From Novosphingobium sp. PhB165 (GTDB lineage Bacteria; Pseudomonadota; Alphaproteobacteria; Sphingomonadales; Sphingomonadaceae): 64,000 nucleotides of DNA. Made by a program: the position numbers and the translations under genes. Positions 15,044-24,486 of this stretch are shown one piece after another; the stretch's first letter is position 1, and every line of letters begins with the position of its first letter. A model generated the notes under the pieces. That model worked only from the letters and a program-made list of their open reading frames with translations. It made no database searches and had not been told where the DNA came from. The stretch covers positions 1 through 64,000 of the forward strand of contig NZ_SLVB01000003.1 of assembly GCF_004341845.1 (NCBI RefSeq), written 5' to 3'.

Positions 15044-17914
15044 ATGCGATCCATCCGCCGTTTCCACGTTCAATCGGCTTTGTTGGCAAGCGTTGCCGGC
15101 GTGTCCATCATGGCCAGTACGCCCGTGCTGGCACAGGACCAACTGCATAATTTCAACATTCCTGCGCAAGGGGCGGGAACCGGCATCCTGGCCTTCTCCC
15201 AACAGGCGGGCATCCAGGTCCTCGCCTCGGGCGGCGCCACCCACGGCCGCAAGGTCAACGCCGTTCAGGGCCGCTTTACCGTAGAGGACGGCCTGCGCCG
15301 CCTGATCGCGGCCAGCGACTTGCGCCTCGTGTCGTTCGATGGCCGCACCGCCGTTCTGGCAGAGCGCAGTGCCCCGGCCACAAAAGGGGGCATGACCAGC
15401 GCCTCTTACGGACAGGCCGCGCCCACGGCAGCGACCACCGCGACGCAAGGCGCCGCACCGCAGGCCGAAGACACCACGGCATCTGCCGACAACGGCCCCA
15501 GCAGCCTCAACGAGATCATCGTCACCGGCAGCACCTCCGGTCGCCGCACGCTGTTCAACTCTTCGTCCAACGTGACGCTGGCCAATCAGGCGGACCTTGT
15601 CCGCAAGGCCCCGCGCTCGATGGCCGAAACGCTGGAACTGGTGCCCGGCATCTTCGTGGAAGCCACCGCCGGCCCCGCCTCCAACAACTATTCGGTGCGC
15701 GGCCTGCGCGGCGGCGCGCAGACTTTCATCACCATCGAACAGGACGGCCTGCCGATCCTCTACGGCGGCGGCGGCGCGGACTTCTACTTCCAGCAGGACC
15801 TCTCGGTGGACCGCATGGAAGCGGTTGCCGGCGGCACCTCGGGCATTCTCGCGCCCAATGGCGCGGGCGCGACCATCAACTTCATCTCCAAGCCGCTGAG
15901 CTACGACAAGCCGACCGGGTCGATCCGCGCAACGGGCACGACCTACAACGACTACCGCGTGGACGGCTATTTCTCGGCACCGATCAGCGATAGCGTGTCC
16001 TTCGCGGCAAGCGGCTATTTCTGGAGCCAGGAAGGCCAGCGCAAGTCACCGTTCCGGTACGACAGCTTCCAGGTGAAGGCCGTGCTGGAAAAGAAGTTCG
16101 ACGACGATGGCTACGTTCGCGTGAGCTATCAGCGCCGTGACCAGTCGGACCCCTACTATGCCGACATGCCCTTCGCGGTGTCCGCATCGGGCAAGATCAG
16201 TTCGGTCCCCGGCATGGACCTCAAGTACGACAACATCCTGGGCGAAGACTTCCGCTTCATCGGCGTGCCGGTCTCGTCGGCGACGGGCAACACGATCCGT
16301 CCGTTCCGGGGCGATCGCGGCATTCACACGCAGTCGAACACCTATCGCCTCGACTTCGAAAAGCCGGTGAGCGACGAACTAAAGCTGTTCGCGCATGCCC
16401 GCTACCTGGACGGCAAGTACGACTTCAACGGCATCTTCCCGGGCAGCGGCGCGGGAACCTCGGGGCTTGCCTCTGCCGTCGATTACCTGACGCCCGGCAC
16501 ATCCCCGGTCGACTCGCTGCTGACCGCCGGTCTGGCAGCCTTCCCCGGCACCGCGCAGTTCGGCATCCGCGACTTGCAGTCCGGGCAGGTTACCCCTGCG
16601 TCCAACACCGCGGCGCTCAATGCGCTCAACGGCAATGGCCTGCTTCAGCAGACGGTGCTCAACCACCAGACGCTGTCGACCAAGGACTTCGGCAGCAACT
16701 TCGGCGTGCGCTGGGATACCCAGGGCGACACGATCAAGAACTCGCTCACCGTCGGCGGCATGTACTACAATGTCCGCCGCCGGAACGACCAGTCGGCCGT
16801 CGCTTACGCCATCAACGATGTGACGAACAATTCGCACATCTACGATCTGGTCGCGCTGGACGGGAACGGGAACGTGCTCGGTCAGCTGACCAACAACGGC
16901 ATGATCAGCTATGGCAACTGGGGCCAGGGCATCTTCAATGACAAGGTCAGCTCGGCTTCGGCCTATTTCAACGACGAACTGACCGTCAACGACAAGCTGC
17001 ACGTCGACTTCGGTGTCCGCTACGAGCATCAGCACGTTGCGGTGAACATCGGCAATACGGCGGCGGTCAACGAACCCGTGGCCCCCGGCACGCCCGGCCT
17101 TGCGCAGGACGTGGGCAGCACGTTCGACGGCACGTACAGCCACCAGAGCGCCAGTTATCACGACTGGGCCTACACGGCCGGCGTCAACTATGAGCTGACC
17201 GACAATATCTCGCTCTACGTGCGCGGCGCCCGTGGTTTCCAGACCAATGGCGGCGATACCGGCGGTACGCACGAGCCTACCGACCTGACGCTCTATGAAG
17301 GCGGCGTACGCTTCCAGAACCACTGGCTGAGCGCTTCGCTCGTCGGCTTCCGCACGATCTTCAAGAACCAGTCCTACCAGTTCATCGATCCGAACGATCC
17401 GGCCAATGCGACCAATGCGCTGGCGAACAACAAGACCAACGGTATCCAGCTCGATGCGGAAATCCGGCCGGTCTCGTTCTTCACCCTCACCGCGACGGGC
17501 GTCTATCAGGATCCGAAGCTCAGCAACTTGCGCTTCAACGGCGTGGAACAGCCGCAGTTTGACGGCAATACGCCCGAACGCACGCCCAAGAAGCTGCTGA
17601 CGGTCACGCCGGCCTTCATCCTGCCGCACGGGCTGGGCGAGGTCTACGGTCGCTGGAAGTACATCGGCAAGATCTTCGCGGACTCGGGCAACGGCGTGGC
17701 TCTGCCGAGCTACAGCGTCTTCTCGATCGGCGCGACGGTGAACGTGACCAAGCAGATCAACGTCAACGTCAGCGTGGACAACCTGACCAACGCGAAGGGC
17801 TTCACCGAAGGCAATCCGCGTCAGGGACAGACGCAGACGATCGTGGACGGCTTCTTCTATGGCCGCGCGATCGCCGGCCGCAATGCGCTGGCCTCGGTCA
17901 CCTATTCGTTCTGA
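15044..17914 (+). CDS. TonB-dependent receptor with STN signalling domain
   Basis: 956 residues. A signal peptide of about 30 residues ends TPVLA-QDQ. The STN domain (about 35-100; HNFNIPAQGAGTGILAFSQQ, VEDGLRRLIAASDLRLV) is the periplasmic signalling module that contacts FecR. The plug begins near EIIVTGSTSG (about 165) and continues through SMAETLELVPGIFVE and SVRGLRGGAQTF. The rest is the 22-strand barrel, ending ALASVTYSF with the terminal Phe of outer-membrane proteins. It imports a TonB-energised ligand and reports its presence to FecR. The genes behind it encode carbohydrate enzymes, so a sugar or glycoside is a likelier ligand than a siderophore; this is inferred from context. Confidence 0.92.
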   Translation: MRSIRRFHVQSALLASVAGVSIMASTPVLAQDQLHNFNIPAQGAGTGILAFSQQAGIQVLASGGATHGRKVNAVQGRFTVEDGLRRLIAASDLRLVSFDGRTAVLAERSAPATKGGMTSASYGQAAPTAATTATQGAAPQAEDTTASADNGPSSLNEIIVTGSTSGRRTLFNSSSNVTLANQADLVRKAPRSMAETLELVPGIFVEATAGPASNNYSVRGLRGGAQTFITIEQDGLPILYGGGGADFYFQQDLSVDRMEAVAGGTSGILAPNGAGATINFISKPLSYDKPTGSIRATGTTYNDYRVDGYFSAPISDSVSFAASGYFWSQEGQRKSPFRYDSFQVKAVLEKKFDDDGYVRVSYQRRDQSDPYYADMPFAVSASGKISSVPGMDLKYDNILGEDFRFIGVPVSSATGNTIRPFRGDRGIHTQSNTYRLDFEKPVSDELKLFAHARYLDGKYDFNGIFPGSGAGTSGLASAVDYLTPGTSPVDSLLTAGLAAFPGTAQFGIRDLQSGQVTPASNTAALNALNGNGLLQQTVLNHQTLSTKDFGSNFGVRWDTQGDTIKNSLTVGGMYYNVRRRNDQSAVAYAINDVTNNSHIYDLVALDGNGNVLGQLTNNGMISYGNWGQGIFNDKVSSASAYFNDELTVNDKLHVDFGVRYEHQHVAVNIGNTAAVNEPVAPGTPGLAQDVGSTFDGTYSHQSASYHDWAYTAGVNYELTDNISLYVRGARGFQTNGGDTGGTHEPTDLTLYEGGVRFQNHWLSASLVGFRTIFKNQSYQFIDPNDPANATNALANNKTNGIQLDAEIRPVSFFTLTATGVYQDPKLSNLRFNGVEQPQFDGNTPERTPKKLLTVTPAFILPHGLGEVYGRWKYIGKIFADSGNGVALPSYSVFSIGATVNVTKQINVNVSVDNLTNAKGFTEGNPRQGQTQTIVDGFFYGRAIAGRNALASVTYSF

Positions 17915-17989
17915 GCGAATACCGACCCATAAACTGACTGGAAGTCAGCGGTGGCACCGTCGATACGACGAAGCCGCCGCTGGTTTTCG

Positions 17990-18030
17990 AAAGGCCGCGC
18001 TCTTCCCCCTCCTCCCGGAGCGCGGCCTTT
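17990..18030 (+). terminator. Strong hairpin between receptor and hydrolase genes
   Basis: AAAGGCCGCGCTC and its exact complement GAGCGCGGCCTTT (13 bp) enclose a 15-base pyrimidine-rich loop, followed by CACATTTTA. It should terminate part of the transcription after the receptor gene, keeping expression of the downstream enzymes lower than that of the receptor. Confidence 0.65.
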
Positions 18031-18053
18031 CACATTTTACATGGAGCTTCCCG

Positions 18054-20123
18054 ATGCCTCCCCTGTTTCGCAGGCCCTCCCTTCGGCTCGCCGCGCTGGC
18101 CTTGACGGCCGCTCCTCTCGCCCTTGCAGCCCCCTCGCCCGCCTTGGCTCAAGAGCCCGCCGCACAGGCGCCGCTGCACACCGTGCAGGAGGGTCTGAAC
18201 CTCAACACATTCGTGCAGCAGGGCCCAGTAGCGGCGCACGTGCTGCTGCGTTCGGGTAGCGATCCGCGCGTGATCGTCGCCTTCCCGGCCGGCAACAGCG
18301 GCGTGGGCCTGTGGTTCGAGAAGGTGCCGCAAGCCGCCGAATGGACGATGACCGGCCAGCCCCAACCCGTCAGCGGAACCGACGCGCAGGGACGCACTCT
18401 GCACGGTGTCACCTTCCGCGCCGAGATCCGCGCCTCGCGGCTGGTCGTGCGGCAGGCCGTACTGTCCAGCATTCGCGTGCTGCGCGACTATCAGGCGCTG
18501 GGCACGGCGCCGGCGGAAGTGCTGGTACCGGGACAGACTCAGGCCCGCACGCTCCTCTGGGCAAGGGACCGGCTGGACGGCGCGCCGGGCTACAAGCTCT
18601 CGCTGACTGCCGAGCAGGGCACCGTCAGCGACAACACCATCACGGCAGGCCCGGACGGACGCATCGTCTTCACGGTGACCGCGCTCACCGGCGAACAGCC
18701 GCTGACGCCGTTCACGCCCGAAACGCTTCTCACCGACAAGGCTGCCGCCGACCCGGCCGCCCGGGCCGCGTTGCAATTCCTCAGCTACCATGAGAAGTTC
18801 ATGGCGGGCTCCTGGAGGTTCAACACCTATTTCGGTCGCGATACCCTGATGTCGGTGCGGATGCTGATGCCGGCGCTGCAACCGGAAGCGGTGGAAACCG
18901 GCCTGCGCGCCGTGCTCGAACGCCTGTCGCACGACGGCAACGTGGCGCATGAGGAAGACATCGGCGAATTCGCGGTGCTCGATCACATGCGCGCGGGTCA
19001 GGGCAAATCCGACACGCCGACTTTCAATTACGCGATGATCGACAGCTCCTTCATGCTGGCGCCCGTCGCCCAGGCATGGCTGCTGGACGATCCGCGCGGC
19101 AAGGCGCGCGCCGCCGATTTCCTTGCCGAGCAGGATCAGGGGCGTCCGCTCGGTCAGGCGCTGATGACGAACATCCGCTTCGTGGCGCAGCAGGCACAGG
19201 CCTTCGCCAAGGACCCGCGCTGGAACAACCTGATCGCGCTCCACCCCGGCATGGATGTCGGCCAATGGCGTGACAGCAACGACGGCCTTGGCGGAGGTCG
19301 CTATCCTTACGATGTCAACGCGATCCTCGTTCCGGCAGCGCTCGACGCCGCCGACGCGCTCGCCCGCGCCGGCCTGCTCGATGCTTTCACGAAGCCCGAG
19401 GACAAGGCCATGCTGGCGCAGCTTTCGCAGATGGCGAAAGTCTGGCGCGAACATGCGCCAGTGCTGTTCCAGCAGACCGTGCATCCCGCCGCCGCGCAGG
19501 CAGCGATCGCCCGTTATGCCAAGCAGGAAGCCGTGCCCGCCGCCCCCGCGCTGGCGGCAGCGCAGCGCCCGATCCGCTACCACGCCATCGCGCTCGACGC
19601 GCAGGGCAAGCCGGTGCCCATCGTCAATTCCGACGAAGGCTTCGCGCTCCTCTACGGCCGCCCGACCAGCGACCAGCTGAGCATTGCCGCCGAAACCATC
19701 GGCAATGCCTTCCCGGCGGGCCTGATGACCGGCGCAGGCATGGTCGTCGCCAACCCGGTCTTCGCCTCGCCCGAACTGCAAAAGACGTTCAGCCGCAACG
19801 CCTATCACGGCACGGTGATCTGGTCGTGGCATCAGGCCCTCGCCGCATCCGGGCTGGCCCGCCAGATCGCGCGGACGGACCTTTCCCCCGGCGTCTGCCG
19901 CCAGCTTCTGGCCGCGCAGGACAGCCTGTGGAACGCCATCGCCGCCAGCCGCAGCGTGCAGAGTTCCGAGCTGTGGTCGTGGAACTACGAAGGCGGCGCC
20001 TACAAGGTCGTGCCCTTCGGCGCGAGCGGCGCGGATGTCGACGAATCCAACGCGGCGCAGCTCTGGAGCACGGTATTCCTGGCCGTCCAGCGCCCCGCAC
20101 CAGCCACGGGATGCGGTAAATGA
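18054..20123 (+). CDS. Periplasmic (alpha/alpha)6-barrel glycoside hydrolase-like protein
   Basis: 689 residues from ATG 18054. A clear signal peptide (LAALALTAAPLALAAPSPALA-QE) sends it to the periplasm. The N-terminal third is beta-rich. The rest looks like a six-hairpin toroid: FNTYFGRDTLMSVRMLMPAL (around residue 260) matches the FGRDT motif of amylo-glucosidase and GH63-like enzymes, and QWRDSNDGLGGGRYPYDVNA follows in the catalytic half. The exact GH family cannot be assigned by eye. A start farther upstream would run into the receptor stop and lack a signal peptide. The stop overlaps the halogenase-like gene by four bases (ATGA), so the two are translationally coupled. It probably cuts the oligosaccharide brought in by the upstream receptor. 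Confidence 0.65.
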   Translation: MPPLFRRPSLRLAALALTAAPLALAAPSPALAQEPAAQAPLHTVQEGLNLNTFVQQGPVAAHVLLRSGSDPRVIVAFPAGNSGVGLWFEKVPQAAEWTMTGQPQPVSGTDAQGRTLHGVTFRAEIRASRLVVRQAVLSSIRVLRDYQALGTAPAEVLVPGQTQARTLLWARDRLDGAPGYKLSLTAEQGTVSDNTITAGPDGRIVFTVTALTGEQPLTPFTPETLLTDKAAADPAARAALQFLSYHEKFMAGSWRFNTYFGRDTLMSVRMLMPALQPEAVETGLRAVLERLSHDGNVAHEEDIGEFAVLDHMRAGQGKSDTPTFNYAMIDSSFMLAPVAQAWLLDDPRGKARAADFLAEQDQGRPLGQALMTNIRFVAQQAQAFAKDPRWNNLIALHPGMDVGQWRDSNDGLGGGRYPYDVNAILVPAALDAADALARAGLLDAFTKPEDKAMLAQLSQMAKVWREHAPVLFQQTVHPAAAQAAIARYAKQEAVPAAPALAAAQRPIRYHAIALDAQGKPVPIVNSDEGFALLYGRPTSDQLSIAAETIGNAFPAGLMTGAGMVVANPVFASPELQKTFSRNAYHGTVIWSWHQALAASGLARQIARTDLSPGVCRQLLAAQDSLWNAIAASRSVQSSELWSWNYEGGAYKVVPFGASGADVDESNAAQLWSTVFLAVQRPAPATGCGK

Positions 20124-21595
20124 CAGACAAGGCGCCGATCCGCTCCATCGTCATCCTCGGCGGCGGAACGGCCGGGTGGATGACGGCCGCGGCCCTGTCC
20201 AAGGCGCTCCAACCCAACGGGATCGCAATCCGCCTCGTCGAATCCGACGCCATCGGCACGATCGGCGTCGGCGAGGCGACGATCCCGACGATCCACTGGT
20301 TCAACCAGCTCCTCGGCCTCGACGAAGCCGAATTCATGGCCGCCACCAAGGCGACCTACAAGCTCGGCATCGAATTCCAGGGCTGGCAGGGCGACGGGCA
20401 CAACTATCTCCACCCCTTCGGCACATATGGCAGCCCCGGCGACGCCGTGATGTTCCCGCACCGCCTGATCCGCGCGTGGCTGGGCGGGCATGACCTCTCT
20501 CCCGAAGACTATTCGCTGACCACGCAGCTGGCGCGCCAGCGCCGCTTCATCTCGCCCGCGAACGACCCGCGCTCGCTGCTCTCCACGCTCGGCTATGCCT
20601 ACCATTTCGACGCCAGCCTCTACGCCGGATACTTGCGCAAGCACGCCGAAGCGCGCGGTGTGCAGCGCCACGAAGGCAAAGTGACGGAGATCGAGCAGGA
20701 CGGCGAAACCGGCTTCATCCGCAGCGTGTCCACCGACAAGGGCGAGCGCCTGTCCGGGGACCTCTTCATCGATTGCTCGGGCCTGCGCGGACTGCTGATC
20801 GAGGATCGCCTGCAAGCAGGCTTCGAAGACTGGTCGCACTGGCTCCTTTGCGACGGCGCATGGGCCGCGCCAACCCCGGCAGACGCGGAGCCGGTGCCCT
20901 TTACCCGTTCGATCACCCATGAAGCCGGCTGGCGCTGGCGCATCCCGCTGCAACATCGCGTCGGTAATGGCTATGTCTTTTCAAGCGCGTTCCAGACGCC
21001 CGAAGCCGCGCGCGAAACGCTGCTCGCCGCAATTGGCGAACCGAGCGCCGAACCGCGCCTGATCCGCTTCACTCCCGGCCGCCGCAAGCGCGCGTGGGTC
21101 GGCAATGTCGTGGCCATCGGCCTGTCCAGCGGATTTCTGGAGCCGCTGGAATCGACCAGCATCCACCTGATCCAGACCGGCATCGGCAAGCTGCTCTCGC
21201 TGTTCCCGCGCGCCGGTTGCGAGCCGCTTCTGGCCGAGCAATACAACCGCATCTTCGCGCGCGAGATGGAAGACGTGCGCGATTTCCTCGTGCTGCATTA
21301 CCACTTCACCGCCGGGCGTAGCGAGCCGATGTGGCAGCACTGCCAGACCGCCGCCATGCCCGAAACGCTCGCCTACCGGATCGCCCAGTACGAAGCCTCG
21401 GGCCGGATCATGCTGACCGGCGAGGACCTGTTCCGCGATGCCAGCTGGTTCGCGGTGATGACCGGCCAGGGCATCCGCGCGCGTGACTATAGCCCGATGC
21501 TCGATGCCGCGCCGGAGGCGGAAAACCTGCGCCATCTCGAAGCGGTACGCGCCGCCGTTCGCCAGTCGAGCGAACGCATCCCCCGGATTGCCTGA
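20120..21595 (+). CDS. Tryptophan 7-halogenase family flavoprotein
   Basis: 491 residues. The FAD-binding GGGTAGW motif is at 14-20. The family motif WRWRIP occurs near 271. YKLGIEFQGW holds the Lys that in PrnA/RebH lies in the active site. DLFIDCSGLRGLLIED and VVAIGLSSGFLEPLESTSIH are further family hallmarks. In characterised enzymes FADH2 and chloride halogenate tryptophan. Many homologues beside TonB receptors in Caulobacter and sphingomonads have no known substrate and may not halogenate. No flavin reductase gene is in the window. It is coupled to the gene before it and followed 12 bases later by the trehalase gene. Confidence 0.85.
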   Translation: MTDKAPIRSIVILGGGTAGWMTAAALSKALQPNGIAIRLVESDAIGTIGVGEATIPTIHWFNQLLGLDEAEFMAATKATYKLGIEFQGWQGDGHNYLHPFGTYGSPGDAVMFPHRLIRAWLGGHDLSPEDYSLTTQLARQRRFISPANDPRSLLSTLGYAYHFDASLYAGYLRKHAEARGVQRHEGKVTEIEQDGETGFIRSVSTDKGERLSGDLFIDCSGLRGLLIEDRLQAGFEDWSHWLLCDGAWAAPTPADAEPVPFTRSITHEAGWRWRIPLQHRVGNGYVFSSAFQTPEAARETLLAAIGEPSAEPRLIRFTPGRRKRAWVGNVVAIGLSSGFLEPLESTSIHLIQTGIGKLLSLFPRAGCEPLLAEQYNRIFAREMEDVRDFLVLHYHFTAGRSEPMWQHCQTAAMPETLAYRIAQYEASGRIMLTGEDLFRDASWFAVMTGQGIRARDYSPMLDAAPEAENLRHLEAVRAAVRQSSERIPRIA

Positions 21596-21607
21596 GGAAT
21601 TCCCGAC

Positions 21608-23239
21608 GTGAACCGTGCTGCCCCCTCGCGCCGCCTGGCCCTGACCACCCGTGCGGGGCTGGCCCTGCTGGCCACCGTCGCCTGTGTGGCACAGGCCGCC
21701 CCGCCCCAGAGCCCCGAACAACTTTTCGGGCCGCTCTACGAAGCAGTCCAGACCGAACACATCTTCGCCGATGGCAAGACCTTCGCCGACGCCACCCCGC
21801 GCGAAGATCCGGAAACGATCCTGCGCGCCTGGCACGCCGAACAGCCGGAAGGCCCCGAGGCGCTGCGCGCGTTTGTCCTGCGCCATTTCGACGTTCCGCA
21901 CGCCCCCACCGAGAAGCTTTCGCTCAAGGCCCATATCGCCGCGCTCTGGCCGCAGCTGACGCGGCCGCCGCTCGATCCCCCGGCGGGTTCCTCGGCGCTC
22001 GCCCTGCCCGCCCCTTATGTGGTTCCCGGCGGGCGCTTCCGGGAAATGTACTATTGGGATTCGTACTTCACGATGCTGGGCCTCGTCGCGGACGGGCATG
22101 ACGATCTGGTCGAGGGGATGATCGACAACTTCACCAGTCTGATCGAGCGCTTCGGCCACATTCCCAACGGCACGCGCACATATTACCTCGGCCGTTCGCA
22201 GCCGCCGTTCTTCGCGCTGATGCTGGACCTGTCGAAGCAGACCGACCCGGCGATCCGCGCCCGCCGCCTTGCCGCGCTGCGCAAGGAACATGCCTACTGG
22301 ATGGCAGGAGAAGCCTGCGCGACCGCCGCGAAACCCTGCGAACGTGTGATGCGCATGCCCGATGGCAGCCTGCTGAACCGCTATTGGGACGATAACGACA
22401 CCCCGCGAGACGAGTCCTACGCGGAAGACCGCACGACCGCCGCCAAGGCATCCGGACGCGATGCCGCACAAGTCTATCGCGACTTGCGGGCGGGCGCCGA
22501 AAGCGGCTGGGACTTCAGCTCGCGCTGGCTGACCGATCCGCACAACCTCACCACGATCCGGACCACCCGGATCGTCCCCGTCGATCTCAACGCGCTTCTC
22601 TGGGCGATGGAAACGCGGATCGAGAAGGGCTGCGAAGCCGCCGCCGACAAGCCTTGCGCGGCCGAGTTCGCCCAGCGCGCGGCACGGCGCAAGGCCGCGG
22701 TCGACCGCTATCTCTGGTCCAAAAAGGACGGGCGCTTTGCCGACTGGTCGCTGGATGACCGTGCGCCGACGCCGGTGCTATCCAGCGCCACGCTCTATCC
22801 GCTCTTCACCGGCATGGCCTCGGCCGCGCAGGCCAAGGCCATGGCAGGGATCACCCGCACCGCACTGCTTGCGCCGGGCGGGCTGCGCACGACGACGCTC
22901 GCCACCGGCCTGCAATGGGACGCGCCCAACGGCTGGGCGCCGCTCCAGTGGGTCGCGATCGACGGACTGGGCCGCTACGGCGAACAGGGACTGGCGCGCG
23001 ATATCGCCCGCAGGTGGGTCGAGACGGTGCAGGTCACCTACCGCGAAACCGGCAAGATGCTCGAAAAGTATGATGTCGAGGAGCGGCTGCCCGGCGGCGG
23101 CGGCGAATATCCGCTGCAAGACGGTTTCGGCTGGACCAACGGCGTGACCCGCGCGATTCTCGAACGCTATCCGGAACTTGAGAGTGCAGGCGCGACCCCC
23201 AACCGCGATCCGGCGCCGATACCCGCGAAACAGCACTGA
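21608..23239 (+). CDS. treA: Periplasmic trehalase, GH37
   Basis: 543 residues. The start is a GTG at 21608 preceded by GAGGA. A signal peptide of about 30 residues ends CVAQA-APP. Both trehalase signatures are present: PGGRFREMYYWDSYF at 140-154 and QWDAPNGWAPLQ from about 436. GGGGEYPLQDGFGWTNGV near the C-terminus matches the substrate-closing region. It hydrolyses alpha,alpha-trehalose to two glucoses in the periplasm. It is the clearest substrate clue for this receptor-controlled operon. The glucose could be taken up by the sugar-porter protein encoded at 25622-26926. Confidence 0.93.
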   Translation: MNRAAPSRRLALTTRAGLALLATVACVAQAAPPQSPEQLFGPLYEAVQTEHIFADGKTFADATPREDPETILRAWHAEQPEGPEALRAFVLRHFDVPHAPTEKLSLKAHIAALWPQLTRPPLDPPAGSSALALPAPYVVPGGRFREMYYWDSYFTMLGLVADGHDDLVEGMIDNFTSLIERFGHIPNGTRTYYLGRSQPPFFALMLDLSKQTDPAIRARRLAALRKEHAYWMAGEACATAAKPCERVMRMPDGSLLNRYWDDNDTPRDESYAEDRTTAAKASGRDAAQVYRDLRAGAESGWDFSSRWLTDPHNLTTIRTTRIVPVDLNALLWAMETRIEKGCEAAADKPCAAEFAQRAARRKAAVDRYLWSKKDGRFADWSLDDRAPTPVLSSATLYPLFTGMASAAQAKAMAGITRTALLAPGGLRTTTLATGLQWDAPNGWAPLQWVAIDGLGRYGEQGLARDIARRWVETVQVTYRETGKMLEKYDVEERLPGGGGEYPLQDGFGWTNGVTRAILERYPELESAGATPNRDPAPIPAKQH

Positions 23240-23360
23240 CCTGACGATAGCGGCGAAGACGGGCTTCGCCGTTTCATCGATTACAAATGTCGTCTGTCGA
23301 CGAAATGTTGTTCCTGCGCCCCGCGCCTTCCATCCGCCATGCGTTCTTGGGAGGATATGC

Positions 23361-24470
23361 ATGGATCGTCGCGAAATTCTGACGCTGGCTGGAGGGGTGG
23401 TTTCCGCAGCGCTTTTGGGGCCCGTGGCCGCTTATGCCGCGCAGGCTCCGGAGCGGAAATCCGGCAGGGCGCTCGTCATCGACGGCAATCTTGTGGCGCC
23501 GGTGGATTCGCCCGATCCGCTGGATGCGGAAACGCGGGCCATGGTACGCTCGTCGGGACTCGACGCGTTCAAGATAACGCTCGGCGGCAGCGGCAACCTG
23601 AGCAAGGCCGAAACCGACGAACAGATCGCCAGCTTTTCAAAAGGCATCGCGGTCAATTCGGACCTGTTCACGAAAATCACGAGCCCCGCCGATCTCGCGC
23701 AGGCGAAGCGGAACGGGAAAGTCGGCGTCATCCTCTCGTTCGAGGCAGCGGGAATGCTGGAGGGGCGCGTCGAGAATATCGACCATTTCCGCTCCGCCGA
23801 CGTGCTGGTGATGGGGCTGACCTATAACACCGTCTCGCCGTTCGGTTCCGGCGTACTGGCGCCGCAATCGACCGGCCTTACCGAACTGGGACATGCGGCG
23901 GTAAGCCGGATGAACACACTCGGTACCTCGATCGACATCAGCCACAGCGACGAGCGGACCAGCCTCGAGGCGATGGCAGCCTCCAAAAAGCCGGTGCTCA
24001 TTACCCATGCCGGCTGCGCCGCGATCCACCCGCATCCGCGCAACAAGTCCGATGCACTGCTGCGCACGCTGGCGGACAAAGGCGGCGTGGTCGGGATCTA
24101 CGAGCTGGCCTTCCTCGTCCCCGCGCCCGCGCAGCCGGGGCTGGATGCCTATCTCGCCCATATCGAACATGCCGTGCGCGTCTGCGGTGAAGATCACGTG
24201 GGGATCGGGACCGACGGGCTGCTCACCCCGTTCGACACATCGCCGGAAAGCATGAAGGCCTGGAACGACGATATCGCGGAGCGCAAGAAGGCCGGTGTCT
24301 CGGCACCGGGAGAAGGTCCGCCGCCCTTCGTGATCGGGCTCAACCGGCCGGATCGCTATGCGGTGATTGCCGATGCACTGGCCAAGCGCGGCTATTCGCG
24401 CCGGACGCTGGACAAGATCCTTGGCGGGAATTTCGAGCGTGTCTTTTCGGAGACCTGGCAACGTGCCTGA
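23361..24470 (+). CDS. Peptidase M19 (membrane dipeptidase)-like exported protein
   Basis: 369 residues from the ATG at 23361, behind GGGAGGA. A signal peptide (LTLAGGVVSAALLGPVAAYA-AQ), possibly with a twin-Arg-like start (MDRREIL), is present. The M19 pattern is visible in VILSFEAAGMLEG (Glu ligand), SIDISHSDERTSLEAM and VLITHAGCAAIHPHPRNKSD (two His ligands), and HVGIGTDGL. The first metal site is odd: where the family has D-G-H-x-D near the N-terminus, this protein reads IDGNLVAPVDS, so the His and Asp ligands seem lost. It may bind a single metal or have a changed activity. In active relatives the enzyme cuts dipeptides, often with D-residues. Confidence 0.75.
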   Translation: MDRREILTLAGGVVSAALLGPVAAYAAQAPERKSGRALVIDGNLVAPVDSPDPLDAETRAMVRSSGLDAFKITLGGSGNLSKAETDEQIASFSKGIAVNSDLFTKITSPADLAQAKRNGKVGVILSFEAAGMLEGRVENIDHFRSADVLVMGLTYNTVSPFGSGVLAPQSTGLTELGHAAVSRMNTLGTSIDISHSDERTSLEAMAASKKPVLITHAGCAAIHPHPRNKSDALLRTLADKGGVVGIYELAFLVPAPAQPGLDAYLAHIEHAVRVCGEDHVGIGTDGLLTPFDTSPESMKAWNDDIAERKKAGVSAPGEGPPPFVIGLNRPDRYAVIADALAKRGYSRRTLDKILGGNFERVFSETWQRA

Positions 24471-24486
24471 TCGGGGCGCCTGATTT

